DNA of 64,000 bases from Parafannyhessea umbonata (GCF_900105025.1 NZ_LT629759.1:2046001-2110000), one strand, 5' to 3'. Numbered from the stretch's first letter, positions 36,395 through 46,912 are shown. The notes: generated from the letters alone by a model not told the origin. A program made the numbers and translations.

Positions 36395-37678
36395 GTGAGC
36401 AAAGGAATGACCTGCGAGGAGTGCACGCTGGCCATAGAGGGCCTGAGCGCCCAGATTGACAAGTATGCGGAGCTGCTTGTGCGCAAGGGGCTTTGCGTGC
36501 GAGAAGGGCAGGAGGTCGTGGTACAGGCCCCCGTGGAGTGCGCTGACTTTGCCAGGCGCGTGGTGCGCCTGGCGTATCGCGAGGGTGCCGGTCACGTGAC
36601 CGTGATTTGGAGCGACGACGTGATGACGCGCCTGGAGTACGAGAACGTCCCTCTGGAGCGCTTCAAGCATACGCCCACCTGGAAGGTGGAGCAGCTGAAC
36701 TCCCTTGCCGAGGCGGGAGCGTGCTTCCTGTTTATCGAGGGCAGCGACCCGTCCGCGCTTGACGGCATCGATCCCGCGAAGCCGGCGGCCGCGGCGCACG
36801 CGCGCAACACGGAGTGCCTGTCGTTCAGGAACGGCATGGACTTTGGCAAGAACGTCTGGTGCATTGCCGGCGCGCCCGTCGAGGCGTGGGCGCAGAAGGT
36901 CTTTCCCGATTGCGCGCCGTACGAGGCGGTCTATCGCCTGTGGCTTGCGATCCTGAAGGTCGCCCGCGCGGACGGCCTTGATCCGCAGCTTGACTGGGAG
37001 ACCCATAACGCGACGTTCGAGAAGAACAAGGGCTTCCTGAACGATATGGCCTTTGACCACCTGCACTACACCTCGAAGAACGGGACCGACCTCACGATTG
37101 GCCTGAACGCGAAAGGCATCTGGGAGGGTGGCGCCGGGCGCACCGTGGACGGCACCGTGTTCTTCCCCAACATCCCGACCGAGGAGGTCTTCACCACGCC
37201 CGCCCGCACGCGCGTGGACGGCATCGTGTACTCTGCAATGCCTTTGGTGCACGCCGGACAGATCGTGGACGACTTCTGGCTGAGGTTCGAGGGCGGCAAG
37301 GTCGTGGAGTACGACGCCGCGCGCGGGCGAGAAGTGCTGCGCCACATTATCGAGACCGATGAGAACGCCGCGTACCTTGGCGAGTGCGCGCTCATATCGA
37401 AGCGCACGCCCATCAGACAGTCTGGCCTGCTGTTTTTTGACACCCTGTACGACGAGAACGCCAGCTGTCACCTTGCGCTGGGAACCGGATTCCCGGAGTG
37501 CCTGGAGGGCGGCCTGGACATGGACAAGGACGCTCTGCTCGCGAACGGTGTGAACCAGTCCGCCACGCACGTGGACTTCATGATTGGCTCCGACGACCTC
37601 AACATCACGGGAGTGAAGTCGTCTGGCGAGGAGGTTTCCGTGTTTTGCAACGGTGCCTGGGCCTGGGAGAGCGAATAG
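36395..37678 (+). CDS. Aminopeptidase, M29 family (AmpS/PepS type)
   Basis: A 427-residue metallo-aminopeptidase releasing N-terminal residues from peptides in the cytoplasm. Family features: KYAELLVRKGLCVREGQEVVVQAPVECADFARRVVRLAY, LSFRNGMDFGKNVWCIAGAPVEAWA, TDLTIGLNAKGIWEGG, FFPNIPTEEVFTTPARTRVDG, and the metal-ligand region LGTGFPECLEGG...SATHVDFMIGSDDLNITG. The GTG start follows GAAGAGGTGCGAAC; the longer open frame upstream runs over tRNA-Gly and is not coding. A tRNA-Lys lies directly downstream. Confidence 0.92.
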   Translation: MSKGMTCEECTLAIEGLSAQIDKYAELLVRKGLCVREGQEVVVQAPVECADFARRVVRLAYREGAGHVTVIWSDDVMTRLEYENVPLERFKHTPTWKVEQLNSLAEAGACFLFIEGSDPSALDGIDPAKPAAAAHARNTECLSFRNGMDFGKNVWCIAGAPVEAWAQKVFPDCAPYEAVYRLWLAILKVARADGLDPQLDWETHNATFEKNKGFLNDMAFDHLHYTSKNGTDLTIGLNAKGIWEGGAGRTVDGTVFFPNIPTEEVFTTPARTRVDGIVYSAMPLVHAGQIVDDFWLRFEGGKVVEYDAARGREVLRHIIETDENAAYLGECALISKRTPIRQSGLLFFDTLYDENASCHLALGTGFPECLEGGLDMDKDALLANGVNQSATHVDFMIGSDDLNITGVKSSGEEVSVFCNGAWAWESE

Positions 37679-37691
37679 CTGCCTAACGTGA

Positions 37692-37697
37692 TATGAT
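37692..37697 (+). promoter_or_regulatory. -10 element of the tRNA-Lys promoter
   Basis: TATGAT lies 20 nt upstream of tRNA-Lys. I do not see a convincing -35. Confidence 0.4.
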
Positions 37698-37716
37698 TTC
37701 CCGTACGAACACATGA

Positions 37717-37792
37717 GGGTCGTTAGCTCAGTTGGTAGAGCAGGGGACTTTTAATCCCAAGGTCGTGGGTTCGAGACCCACACGACCCACCA
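37717..37792 (+). tRNA. tRNA-Lys(TTT)
   Basis: Cloverleaf with acceptor GGGTCGT/ACGACCC, discriminator A, CCA encoded, and anticodon loop CTTTTAA (TTT). Confidence 0.95.
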
Positions 37793-37801
37793 CTAAGAAC
37801 A

Positions 37802-37840
37802 AGCCCTACACCTGCGAAAATGCGGTGTAGGGCTCTTTTT
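37802..37840 (+). terminator. Terminator after tRNA-Lys
   Basis: AGCCCTACACC and GGTGTAGGGCT form an 11-bp stem, extended by GC pairs into an AAAA loop, followed by CTTTTT. Confidence 0.92.
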
Positions 37841-38211
37841 GTACCTGGCGTTGGCAGAGGGCGGCGGTTTGGCTAACAGGCGTTTCTCGCCTAGGCGGAC
37901 GCCTCTCTGTTTTGAAGCCCTGGTGCAATCTTTTACATGCAATGATTTGAATAACGATGAGAGCGCCCTTCTGGTGGAGCGTGTGATGCGTGGCTCTTAT
38001 GGGAAGCGGGTACCCTATGGGCGCGTTTTTGCACGTATCTTGCGTGACAAGCTCGTTCGTGGCAAACGTTATGGAGTTGTGTGGACATTGTTACGAACGT
38101 GTCTCGAACCACGATTCTGGGTTGAGCGGCGCGATTTTGACGCTAAAGTCTTTCACCAACACACGCCGCGCTGCAATGGATGCAGCACAACGCATGAAGG
38201 AGGGGTTTTAT
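37841..38211. other. Long leader region upstream of the argG leader peptide; no recognisable gene
   Basis: About 370 nt after the tRNA-Lys terminator. Two overlapping open frames cross it but have no good start and no family I recognise. It presumably contains the argG promoter: TTTTGACG near 38133-38140 could be a -35, but the matching -10 is unclear. Confidence 0.4.
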
Positions 38212-38310
38212 ATGGCATTCGCGTTCAACATGATCAACTCCCTCCGACGCCAGGACCGACGTTCCACGCTGCGACGCCAGCGCGCGCTCACTTCGGTCCT
38301 AGGGGCATAG
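38212..38310 (+). CDS. Probable arginine-rich leader peptide of argGH
   Basis: A 32-residue open frame with an excellent Shine-Dalgarno (AAGGAGG, 8-nt spacing). The peptide MAFAFNMINSLRRQDRRSTL then RRQRALTSVLGA has seven arginines as RR, RR, RR, R within 13 residues. It ends 30 nt before a Rho-independent terminator and 163 nt before argG, an arginine biosynthesis gene. This is the layout of ribosome-mediated attenuation, as in the his and trp leaders. GCCAGG within its codons (38249-38254) is complementary to CCTGGC in the terminator's 5' arm (38343-38348), a possible antiterminator. Confidence 0.65.
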   Translation: MAFAFNMINSLRRQDRRSTLRRQRALTSVLGA

Positions 38311-38340
38311 CTCAACAAGCCTAAAACTGGACAGTGTAGA

Positions 38341-38366
38341 CGCCTGGCAGAGCCGGGCGTTTTTTG
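38341..38366 (+). terminator. Attenuator-type terminator upstream of argG
   Basis: CGCCTGGC-AGA-GCCGGGCG (8 bp with one G-U) followed by TTTTTTG. It lies between the arginine-rich leader peptide and argG. A further GGGGC-ATG-GCCCC hairpin follows at about 38392-38404. Confidence 0.8.
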
Positions 38367-38473
38367 TACCTACGCAACGGTGCAAACAACCGGGGCATGG
38401 CCCCGTGGGCATAGCTATCGAAAAATTGGCACATCACACGGTTAATCGCACAGAGGAAGCAGGGGTGTTGAAG

Positions 38474-39736
<1,263 letters not shown>

Positions 39737-39772
39737 GGTCGCCGGCGCAGGAAAACGAGAGATTGGATAGGG

Positions 39773-41170
39773 ATGGCACTTTGGTCAGGCCGCTTTGAGC
39801 AGGGAGTGAGCGAGTTCACGCAGGAGTTTGGCGCGTCGCTCGAGGACGACAAGAGCATGTACGCGCAAGACATCGCCGGATCCATCGCGCACGCGAAGAT
39901 GCTTGCCCGACAAGGTGTCATCCCTCAGGAGGACGCGGAGAAGATCGAGGCCGGCCTGCTGAAGATTAAGGGCCAGATTGACGCCGGCACGTTTGAGTGG
40001 GACGTGAACGACGAGGACATCCACATGGCCGTGGAGGGCGCCCTCATTCGCGACATTGGTGCGCCGGGCGCGCGCCTGCACACCGGGCGCTCCCGCAACG
40101 ACCAGGTGGCGACGGACATCAGACTCCTTGCGAAGGACATGCTGCGCGAGCTTGCGAAAGAGAACTGCAAGCTGAGGAAGACCCTGCTTTCGGCGGCCGA
40201 GAAGAACTTCGACGTGGTGATGCCGGGCTATACGCACATGCAGCATGCGCAGCCCGTGCTCTTCTCGCATCATCTTCTGGCGTACTTTTGGATGTTCACG
40301 CGCGACCTGAAGAGGATCGCGTTTGCCTTTGAGGATGCGGACGCGAACCCCTTGGGCTCGGCTGCGCTTGCGGGCACGACATACCCGCTGGACCGCTTCT
40401 ATACCACAGAGCTCCTGGGCTTCGACCACCCCATCCCAAACTCGATGGATGCGGTATCCGATCGCGACTACCTGCTCGACCTGCTGTTTGCCTGCAGCGT
40501 GAGCATGATGCACCTCTCGCGCCTGTGCGAGGAGATCATCACGTGGTCCACCACGGAGTTTGGCTTCGTCACGCTGAGCGACGAGTACTCCACGGGGTCC
40601 TCCATCATGCCGCAGAAGAAGAACCCCGACTTTGCCGAGCTTACGCGCGGCAAGTCTGGGCGCGTTGTTGGCAACCTGGTGGCGCTCCTGGTGACGATGA
40701 AGGGGCTGCCGCTTGCGTACAACAAGGACCTGCAGGAGTGCAAGCAGGGGGCCATTGACTCGGCGAAGACCCTGCGCGACTGCATGACCTGCATGGAGGG
40801 CATGATCGACACCTGGACCGTACATGCGGACCGGATGCTCGACGAGGCGAAGGCGGGCTTTACGGCCGCGACGGACGTGGCAGACTACCTTGCCAAGAAG
40901 GGCATGCCGTTCCGCCGCGCCCACGAGGTAGTGGGCGAGCTGGTGCTGTACTGCGAGAAGCACGGCAAGGGCCTGGAGGACCTGACCCTGGCGGAGTTTC
41001 AGGCGGCGAGCGACCTGTTTGGGGAGGACGTCGCGCAGGACCTGGACCCCGCGGGCATTGCCCGCGCACGCAACACCTATGGCGGCACCGGGCACGACGC
41101 CGTGCGCGTGCAGCTGGGCGAGGCAAAGGCGCGCCTGCAGTCCGACGAGGCCATGGTGGAGGGCATGTAG
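39773..41170 (+). CDS. argH: Argininosuccinate lyase
   Basis: A 465-residue fumarase/aspartase-superfamily enzyme that splits argininosuccinate into arginine and fumarate. Signature GSSIMPQKKNPD is intact, with TGRSRNDQVATD and MPGYTHMQHAQPV. It begins WSGRFEQGVSEFTQEFGASLEDD as in other ArgH. It is the second gene of argGH and shares its leader control. Confidence 0.96.
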   Translation: MALWSGRFEQGVSEFTQEFGASLEDDKSMYAQDIAGSIAHAKMLARQGVIPQEDAEKIEAGLLKIKGQIDAGTFEWDVNDEDIHMAVEGALIRDIGAPGARLHTGRSRNDQVATDIRLLAKDMLRELAKENCKLRKTLLSAAEKNFDVVMPGYTHMQHAQPVLFSHHLLAYFWMFTRDLKRIAFAFEDADANPLGSAALAGTTYPLDRFYTTELLGFDHPIPNSMDAVSDRDYLLDLLFACSVSMMHLSRLCEEIITWSTTEFGFVTLSDEYSTGSSIMPQKKNPDFAELTRGKSGRVVGNLVALLVTMKGLPLAYNKDLQECKQGAIDSAKTLRDCMTCMEGMIDTWTVHADRMLDEAKAGFTAATDVADYLAKKGMPFRRAHEVVGELVLYCEKHGKGLEDLTLAEFQAASDLFGEDVAQDLDPAGIARARNTYGGTGHDAVRVQLGEAKARLQSDEAMVEGM

Positions 41171-41218
41171 CTCTTCTCGCATGGGTAAACTTGCACGTTT
41201 CTTGCATGACGGTCTTCT

Positions 41219-41252
41219 GAGCTTGGGTCGCAGCCGGCCCAGGCTCTTTTTT
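41219..41252 (+). terminator. Terminator after argH
   Basis: GAGCTTGGG and CCCAGGCTC form a stem with a 10-nt loop followed by TTTTTT. Just upstream, at 41173-41180, is a GCGAGAAG copy (minus strand) in the argH trailer. Confidence 0.85.
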
Positions 41253-41313
41253 GCGCGGTAGAATCTTGCGTGTAGGAGCGTCACCAACCTGTTGCCATAC
41301 GGAGGGAACCCGC

Positions 41314-42666
41314 ATGATTGATCGCTACACTCGTCCCGAGATGGGAAACATCTTCGAGCTCGAGCACAAGTACGAGGTCTGGCAGGAGATCGAGGTCCTG
41401 GCGTGCGAGGCTCACGCGGAGCTGGGCGAGAGCGGCATCACCAAGGAGGAGGCCAAGTGGATTCGCGACCACGCGAAGTTCAACAAGGCCGAGGTGGACG
41501 AGATCGAGGCCGTTACCAACCACGACGTGATCGCGTTCCTGACGAACATGGGCTCCTATATCGACGCGGACGTGCCCGAGGGCGAGCCGAAGCCCAGCCG
41601 TTGGGTCCACTACGGCATGACCAGCTCTGACCTGGGCGACACGGCCCTGTGCTACCAGCTGTGCGAGGCAACGGACATCCTTATCGAGGACTGCCGCAAG
41701 CTGGGGGAGATCTGCAAGCGCCGCGCGTTTGAGGAGAAGGACACGCTCTGCGTGGGCCGCACGCACGGCATCCATGCCGAGCCCATGACGTTTGGCATGA
41801 AGTTTGGCAGCTGGGCGTGGGAGCTGAAGCGCGACCTCGACAGGCTGAAAGACGCCCGCAAGAACGTGTCGTTTGGCGCAATCTCTGGCGCGGTGGGAAC
41901 GTACAGCTCCATTGACCCGCGCGTGGAGGAATACGTCTGCAAGCACCTGGGCCTGGTGCACGACCCGCTGTCCACGCAGGTCATCAGCCGCGACCACCAC
42001 GCGTACCTCGCCGGTGTGCTTGCGACGACGGCCGCCACGTGCGAGCGCATCGCGACCGAGATCAGGAACCTGCAGCGCACGGACACCCTCGAGGCCGAGG
42101 AGCCGTTCCGCAAGGGTCAGAAGGGCTCCAGCGCCATGCCGCACAAGCGCAACCCCATCACCGTCGAGAAGGTATGCGGCCTTTCTCGCGTGGTGAAGGC
42201 AAACGCGCAGGTTGCCTTCGACAACGTGGCGCTGTGGCACGAGCGCGACATCAGCCACTCCTCCGCGGAGCGCGTGGCGCAGGCGGACAGCTTCATCGCG
42301 CTCGACCACATGTTCCAGTGCCTCATCCGCATCGTGGACGGCCTGCAGCTGTATCCCGCGCAGATGATGGCCAACCTCAACAAGACCAGAGGGCTGATCT
42401 TCTCGTCCAAGGTCCTTCTGCACCTGGTGGACACCGGCATCACGCGCGAGGACGCCTACAAGATCGTGCAGGAAAACGCCATGGCCACGTGGCACGAGAT
42501 TCAGCAGTGCGACCCCAACGGCACCACGTTCCGTGCGAAGTTGGAGGCAGACCCGCGCTGTAGCCACCTGACGAAGGAGGAGCTGGACCAGATCTTCGAC
42601 CCGTGGAGCTTCCTCGGCCGCATCGACGTGGTGTTTGACAGGCTTGAGCAGCTGAGCTTCGAGTAG
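41314..42666 (+). CDS. purB: Adenylosuccinate lyase
   Basis: A 450-residue enzyme acting twice in purine synthesis (SAICAR to AICAR, adenylosuccinate to AMP). Family features: VHYGMTSSDLGDTAL, GRTHGIHAEPMTFG and the signature SSAMPHKRNPI. ATG start with GGAGGG at a 6-nt spacing. A -10-like TAGAAT is at 41259-41264, after the argH terminator, so purB has its own promoter. Confidence 0.95.
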   Translation: MIDRYTRPEMGNIFELEHKYEVWQEIEVLACEAHAELGESGITKEEAKWIRDHAKFNKAEVDEIEAVTNHDVIAFLTNMGSYIDADVPEGEPKPSRWVHYGMTSSDLGDTALCYQLCEATDILIEDCRKLGEICKRRAFEEKDTLCVGRTHGIHAEPMTFGMKFGSWAWELKRDLDRLKDARKNVSFGAISGAVGTYSSIDPRVEEYVCKHLGLVHDPLSTQVISRDHHAYLAGVLATTAATCERIATEIRNLQRTDTLEAEEPFRKGQKGSSAMPHKRNPITVEKVCGLSRVVKANAQVAFDNVALWHERDISHSSAERVAQADSFIALDHMFQCLIRIVDGLQLYPAQMMANLNKTRGLIFSSKVLLHLVDTGITREDAYKIVQENAMATWHEIQQCDPNGTTFRAKLEADPRCSHLTKEELDQIFDPWSFLGRIDVVFDRLEQLSFE

Positions 42667-42756
42667 CCCCTGAGCGTCCGGCACCAGCTCGTTCTCGCGC
42701 CGCACGGCGCGCAGCGGGCTGCCGTACGAAAGACAAATGCAAGAACGCCTAGGCGA

Positions 42757-42786
42757 GAAGACCCGCGACACCAGCCGCGGGTCTTC
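42757..42786 (+). terminator. Terminator after purB
   Basis: GAAGACCCGCG and CGCGGGTCTTC form an 11-bp perfect stem. The U-run is poor (CTGTGT). A GGCGAGAAG motif copy overlaps its 5' edge. Confidence 0.7.
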
Positions 42787-42849
42787 CTGTGTATGGCGGC
42801 CGTGTGCCGCTTGTGCTGGGTATACTTGTGTCCGACAGAGAGGACGGGA

Positions 42850-43125
42850 ATGTTTCACTACGACTTTGTGCCGCGCGGCGTGTGCTCGCGTGCCATCCAC
42901 CTGGACCTGAGCGATGACGGACGGACCATCGAGGGCGTGAGCTTCGAGGGCGGCTGCGACGGCAACCTGAAGGCCGTCGGCAAGCTGGTGGAGGGTAGGC
43001 CCGTGGCGGACGTGGTGGAGCTTCTTGCGGGTAACACCTGTGGCATGCGCCGCACCTCGTGCGCGGACCAGATGACCATTGCCCTGTGCGAGGCTCAGCG
43101 CGAGCTTGCGCACGCGCGAGGCTAG
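42850..43125 (+). CDS. TSCPD-domain protein (TIGR03905-like)
   Basis: A 91-residue protein with the cysteine pattern of TSCPD domains: YDFVPRGVCSRAIHLDLSDDG, FEGGCDGNLKAVGKLVEGRP, LLAGNTCGMRRTSCADQM. This domain also occurs at the C-terminus of some adenosylcobalamin-dependent ribonucleotide reductases; the stand-alone version has no established function. ATG start with AGGACGGG upstream. The next gene begins 7 nt after its stop. Confidence 0.85.
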   Translation: MFHYDFVPRGVCSRAIHLDLSDDGRTIEGVSFEGGCDGNLKAVGKLVEGRPVADVVELLAGNTCGMRRTSCADQMTIALCEAQRELAHARG

Positions 43126-43132
43126 TCGAGCC

Positions 43133-44368
43133 ATGTCGGCCGGAGGCGTGAGGCGCGCGCTCACCAGGCGCGGACTCTTCAAGGCGGGTGCGGCCACGGG
43201 CGTGGCGGCAGCCGCCATTGGCGTCATGGCGGGCTGCGGGCGCAACACGAAGGACGACGACACCGCCCCGACCGTGGTGAACGACAAGTCCGCGGACTAC
43301 GTGATCGACCCAAAGACAAACGAGAGCAAGTACAAGTCCGTGGACTTCAAGAAGGAGCCCGTTGCGACGTGGACGATTCCCGTGGGCAACGTGCTGCATC
43401 CCGGCGGCGAGACGTGGATTCCCGTCACCTCTGCAGGCAGCTCGGCAACGCCTATGGTGAAGGGCTCCGCGCTTGACATCACGAGCGGAACGCTTTGCGA
43501 GGTCGTGAGCAAGACCCACACGTCGCACAACACGAACATGGTGATATACGACGTGCGATGCTCGGACAGCGTCTATGCATGGAGCGAGTTGGACCTGCTC
43601 ACGCACAAGTGGTACCTGTATGCCGCGGCGTTCTCTGGCGGTGCCCTCGCGGGCGACGTGTCCACGCTCTGGCACGCGAGCAAGGACTACGATCCACCGT
43701 TGTTTGCCGTTGCGGGAAAGCGCGTGATTTGGCAGGTCATGCCCTCGACAACGGGCACAAAGGCCGCAAAGAGCTCTTCCTGCTACGTGTGGTCCCTGGG
43801 CGATTCCAAGGCGCGGCGTGCCATAGAGTCGCCGGGTCGCTTTGCGACGGAGCCGGCGGTGTCCGACGGCACCGTGACGCTCACACCGCGCGTGCGTGCG
43901 GACAAGGGCACGTTTTATGGCATAACCTCGTACAAGCTGAGCGATGACCTATCCGAGCAGGTGGACCAGCTCGTGCTGCCGGCGGGCGTGAAGCCGCTCA
44001 ATGCGGTGAGCATTGACGACCGCTTTGCGTTCTCCATCGAGGCAAGCTACAGCTCCGGCGGCCTGCTGGGGACCATGGGATCCTACATCGGCAAGCCGGA
44101 AGGGCCGTTCGTGGCGCTTTCCCGCGAGCCGTTTGCGCCAATCTGCGGCAAGGATGGCACCTACATCGTGAAGAGTCGCGCGTCGTACTTCGTGATCGAT
44201 ACAGACAAGAGGAAGTACTCCGTGCTGGCGGCGCAAAACCGCTGCGTGGATTACGGGGAGTATCCGGCCTGCGTGGGCTCCACGTCGCAGTTCGTGACCT
44301 TCTCGACCATCAAGAACCAGGACACCGGCTACCCCGAATCCGTATCGATCCGAGTATTTTCTCTCTAG
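43133..44368 (+). CDS. Tat-exported lipoprotein, probable beta-propeller
   Basis: A 411-residue exported protein. The N-terminus has a twin-arginine motif (LTRRGLFKAG), a hydrophobic stretch and a lipobox-like VMAGC, so it is probably a Tat-secreted lipoprotein anchored at the outer face of the membrane. The mature part has repeated beta-strand blocks with Trp/Asp turns (ATWTIPVGN, VYAWSELDLLTHKWYLYAAAF, SSCYVWSLGDSKARR) resembling a propeller, but I do not recognise a family. The gene directly follows the TSCPD gene and precedes the two-component system. Confidence 0.65.
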   Translation: MSAGGVRRALTRRGLFKAGAATGVAAAAIGVMAGCGRNTKDDDTAPTVVNDKSADYVIDPKTNESKYKSVDFKKEPVATWTIPVGNVLHPGGETWIPVTSAGSSATPMVKGSALDITSGTLCEVVSKTHTSHNTNMVIYDVRCSDSVYAWSELDLLTHKWYLYAAAFSGGALAGDVSTLWHASKDYDPPLFAVAGKRVIWQVMPSTTGTKAAKSSSCYVWSLGDSKARRAIESPGRFATEPAVSDGTVTLTPRVRADKGTFYGITSYKLSDDLSEQVDQLVLPAGVKPLNAVSIDDRFAFSIEASYSSGGLLGTMGSYIGKPEGPFVALSREPFAPICGKDGTYIVKSRASYFVIDTDKRKYSVLAAQNRCVDYGEYPACVGSTSQFVTFSTIKNQDTGYPESVSIRVFSL

Positions 44369-44473
44369 TTCCCGCTTTGAGGTGCTCCGTTCTGGAGTAT
44401 CATTAGTCTGAATCACAAAAAAGGCGCACAATGCACATAACAGCCCCTAGGCAGTAAATGGAGGAGGCCATCT

Positions 44474-45196
44474 ATGGCTTCGGACGAGAAACGCATCCTA
44501 TTGGTCGAGGACGAGAAGACCATCCGCGACGCCGTCGCGGCATACCTTGAGCGCGAGAACTACATCGTGCGCGGCGTAGGCGACGGCCAGAGCGCCCTGG
44601 AGGAGTTCGAGAAGCACTCCTTCGACCTCATCATTCTGGACCTCATGCTCCCGAAGCTCTCTGGCGAGCGCGTATGCCGTGCCATCAGGGAGACCTCTAA
44701 CGTCCCCATCATCATGCTGACCGCGAAGGGCGAGGTCGAGGACCGCATCATCGGCCTTGAGCTTGGTGCCGACGACTACCTGATCAAGCCCTTCTCGCCC
44801 CGCGAGCTCGTGGCACGCGTCCGCGCGCTGCTGCGCCGCGCCCACGCGGAGAGCGAGCCCCAGCTTGAGGTGCTGGACTTTGGCGACCTCGTCATCGACA
44901 TCTCTGGCCACAAGGTCATGGTCGAGGGCAAGGAGGTTGACCTCACCGCATCCGAGTTTAAGCTGCTCACGACCCTCGCGCGCTACCCGGGCCGCGTCTA
45001 CACGCGCATGGAGCTGGTCGAGAAGGTCCTGGGCTACGATTTCGAGGGCTACGAGCGTACGATAGACTCCCACGTGAAGAACCTCCGCGCCAAGCTGGGC
45101 GACGACCCCCGCAACCCGCGTTGGCTCTACACGGTGCACGGCGTTGGCTACCGCTTCGAGGCGCCTCAGAAGCCCGAGAAGAAGAGTGCGGAATAG
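44474..45196 (+). CDS. OmpR-family response regulator
   Basis: A 240-residue regulator. The receiver domain has acidic residues E12-D13, phospho-acceptor D56 (DLIILDLMLPKLSGE), and LTAKGEVEDRIIGLELGADDYLIKPFSPREL. The C-terminal winged helix has SEFKLLTTLARYPGRVYTRMELVEKVLGYDFEGYERTIDSHVKNLRAKLGDDPRNPRWLYTVHGVGYRFE. ATG start with GGAGGAGG. Paired with the kinase gene 25 nt downstream. It resembles MtrA/WalR-type regulators, but the exact orthologue is not settled. Confidence 0.93.
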   Translation: MASDEKRILLVEDEKTIRDAVAAYLERENYIVRGVGDGQSALEEFEKHSFDLIILDLMLPKLSGERVCRAIRETSNVPIIMLTAKGEVEDRIIGLELGADDYLIKPFSPRELVARVRALLRRAHAESEPQLEVLDFGDLVIDISGHKVMVEGKEVDLTASEFKLLTTLARYPGRVYTRMELVEKVLGYDFEGYERTIDSHVKNLRAKLGDDPRNPRWLYTVHGVGYRFEAPQKPEKKSAE

Positions 45197-45221
45197 CGCC
45201 GCAGGCAGGTAAGCGACAAAC

Positions 45222-46760
45222 GTGGCAGACATAGACGCAACCAGGTCATACGACGAGCGTGAGGACGCGGGCGAGAAGAGCGACAGCACGAAGGCCGAGT
45301 ACTCAACCTTGAAGCGCGCGACGCGCGTTGCCAACCCGACCACGTCCTTCACGAGTCGCATGGCTTTTTTCTTCGCACTGACCGCCGTGATGACGGCAGC
45401 CATACTCTCCATCGTGCTTGCGGTGGTGTGGGAGCAGCAGTTCCAGGGCTACACCCGGCAGAACATGCAGCGCCTTGCCCAGCAGACCGCCGACACCCTT
45501 GGCACGCAGTACGACAAGGGCGGGGACCGCTGGACCTCGAGCGTCATCGAGTACGCGAAGACCTCGATTTCCGCGTACCCGGACATCAGCATGCAGATAC
45601 TTGATGCCAACGATGCCCTGGTGTACGACGAGACCGCCGCAAACCGCGCCGCTTCCGGCAAGATGTCCCACGACGCCAAACAGAACCCCGTGCCGTCATC
45701 GGCAAACGACATCGTATCGGCCGAGGTGACCGACAGCACGGGCAGGAAGGTAGGCACCGTTCGGCTTTGGGCGTTTGGGTCGGAGGCGCTTATCACGAAG
45801 TCCGACGCAGCCTTCAGGCAGAACTCGTACACCGCAATCCTGACGGCCGCGGCCGTCGCGATATTCCTGGCGAGCATCATTGGCTACTGCACCTCTCGCG
45901 CCCTGACGCGGCCCATCAAGAAGATAACCGTCACCGCGACGCAGATTAGGAACGGCGACCTGACGGCGCGGACGGGGCTCAAGGGCACGGACGAGATAGG
46001 CCAGCTGGGCGAGACGTTCGATGGCATGGCGACGGAGCTGGAGCGCGATATCAAGTTCGAGCACCGCCTGACTAGCGATGTGGCGCACGAGCTGCGCACG
46101 CCGCTCATGGCGATGCAGGCGACGGTCGAGGCCATGCAGGACGGGGTGCTACCGGCAGACGACGAGCACCTTGAGACGGTCGCCAGCGAGGTGAGGCGTC
46201 TTTCTCGCCTGGTTGATGCGATGCTGCACCTTTCTCGCGTGGAGAACAACGAGAAGTTCAAGATTGAGAAGACCGACATGGTCTTTGTGCTCAAGAGCCT
46301 GGTGACGATGCAGCAGCAGCTGTTTGCGGAATGCGACCTACGGCTGCGCTTTGACGACAAGACGCCGAACCACGAGCTCTATGCGGACGTGAACCCCGAC
46401 CTCATTCGCGAGGCCATCACGAACCTCATGTCCAACGCCATGCGCTACACGCCCGCGGGAGGCTGGGTCGTGGTTAGCATTGGCTACGAGGGCCGCAGCT
46501 ACATGCAGGTATCCGTAAGGGATACGGGCATAGGCATCGCCAAGGAGGACATCCCGAGGGTGTTCTCGCGCTTTTGGCGCTCAGACGCAAGCCGCGAGCG
46601 GGTCTCCGGCGGCCTTGGCGTGGGCCTAGCGCTCACGAAGGAGATCGTCGACAAGCACAACGGCAGCATCTCCGTGGAGTCCGAGCTTGGGAAGGGCACG
46701 ACGTTCACGTTGCACATACCGCTTGAGCACAAGGCGGGCGGCTCTTCTCGCGAGGAATAG
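45222..46760 (+). CDS. Sensor histidine kinase
   Basis: A 512-residue membrane kinase. TM1 at about 47-69 (MAFFFALTAVMTAAILSIVLAVV), an extracytoplasmic sensor of ~130 residues, TM2 near 205-222, HAMP domain (SRALTRPIKKITVTATQIRNGDLTART), HisKA with SDVAHELRTPL, and HATPase_c with NLMSNAMRYTP, DTGIGIAKEDIP and GGLGVGLALTKEIVDKHNG. GTG start. Partner of the preceding response regulator. The gene ends with TCTTCTCGCGAGGAA, which contains a GCGAGAAG copy. Confidence 0.92.
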   Translation: MADIDATRSYDEREDAGEKSDSTKAEYSTLKRATRVANPTTSFTSRMAFFFALTAVMTAAILSIVLAVVWEQQFQGYTRQNMQRLAQQTADTLGTQYDKGGDRWTSSVIEYAKTSISAYPDISMQILDANDALVYDETAANRAASGKMSHDAKQNPVPSSANDIVSAEVTDSTGRKVGTVRLWAFGSEALITKSDAAFRQNSYTAILTAAAVAIFLASIIGYCTSRALTRPIKKITVTATQIRNGDLTARTGLKGTDEIGQLGETFDGMATELERDIKFEHRLTSDVAHELRTPLMAMQATVEAMQDGVLPADDEHLETVASEVRRLSRLVDAMLHLSRVENNEKFKIEKTDMVFVLKSLVTMQQQLFAECDLRLRFDDKTPNHELYADVNPDLIREAITNLMSNAMRYTPAGGWVVVSIGYEGRSYMQVSVRDTGIGIAKEDIPRVFSRFWRSDASRERVSGGLGVGLALTKEIVDKHNGSISVESELGKGTTFTLHIPLEHKAGGSSREE

Positions 46761-46770
46761 CTCTGTGCAT

Positions 46771-46806
46771 AAACCGGTCTGCGGCGGATGTCGCGCAGAC
46801 CGGTTT
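46771..46806 (+). terminator. Terminator after the two-component operon
   Basis: AAACCGGTCTGCG and CGCAGACCGGTTT form a 13-bp stem. The U-run is provided by the stem's 3' end TTTAAATT. Confidence 0.85.
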
Positions 46807-46912
46807 AAATTGCGTGACGTATCGCGGCGCGCTAGGGCCAAAACAGCGAATCCATTACAATGGATGCGCTATGCACGTGCGTTAACTGGACCTCAGTGAG
46901 GGGAGACACCTA

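Noticed and set aside
37839-38324. 161-codon open frame upstream of argG
   Set aside because: No ribosome binding site, no recognisable product, and it overlaps the well-supported leader peptide in another frame.
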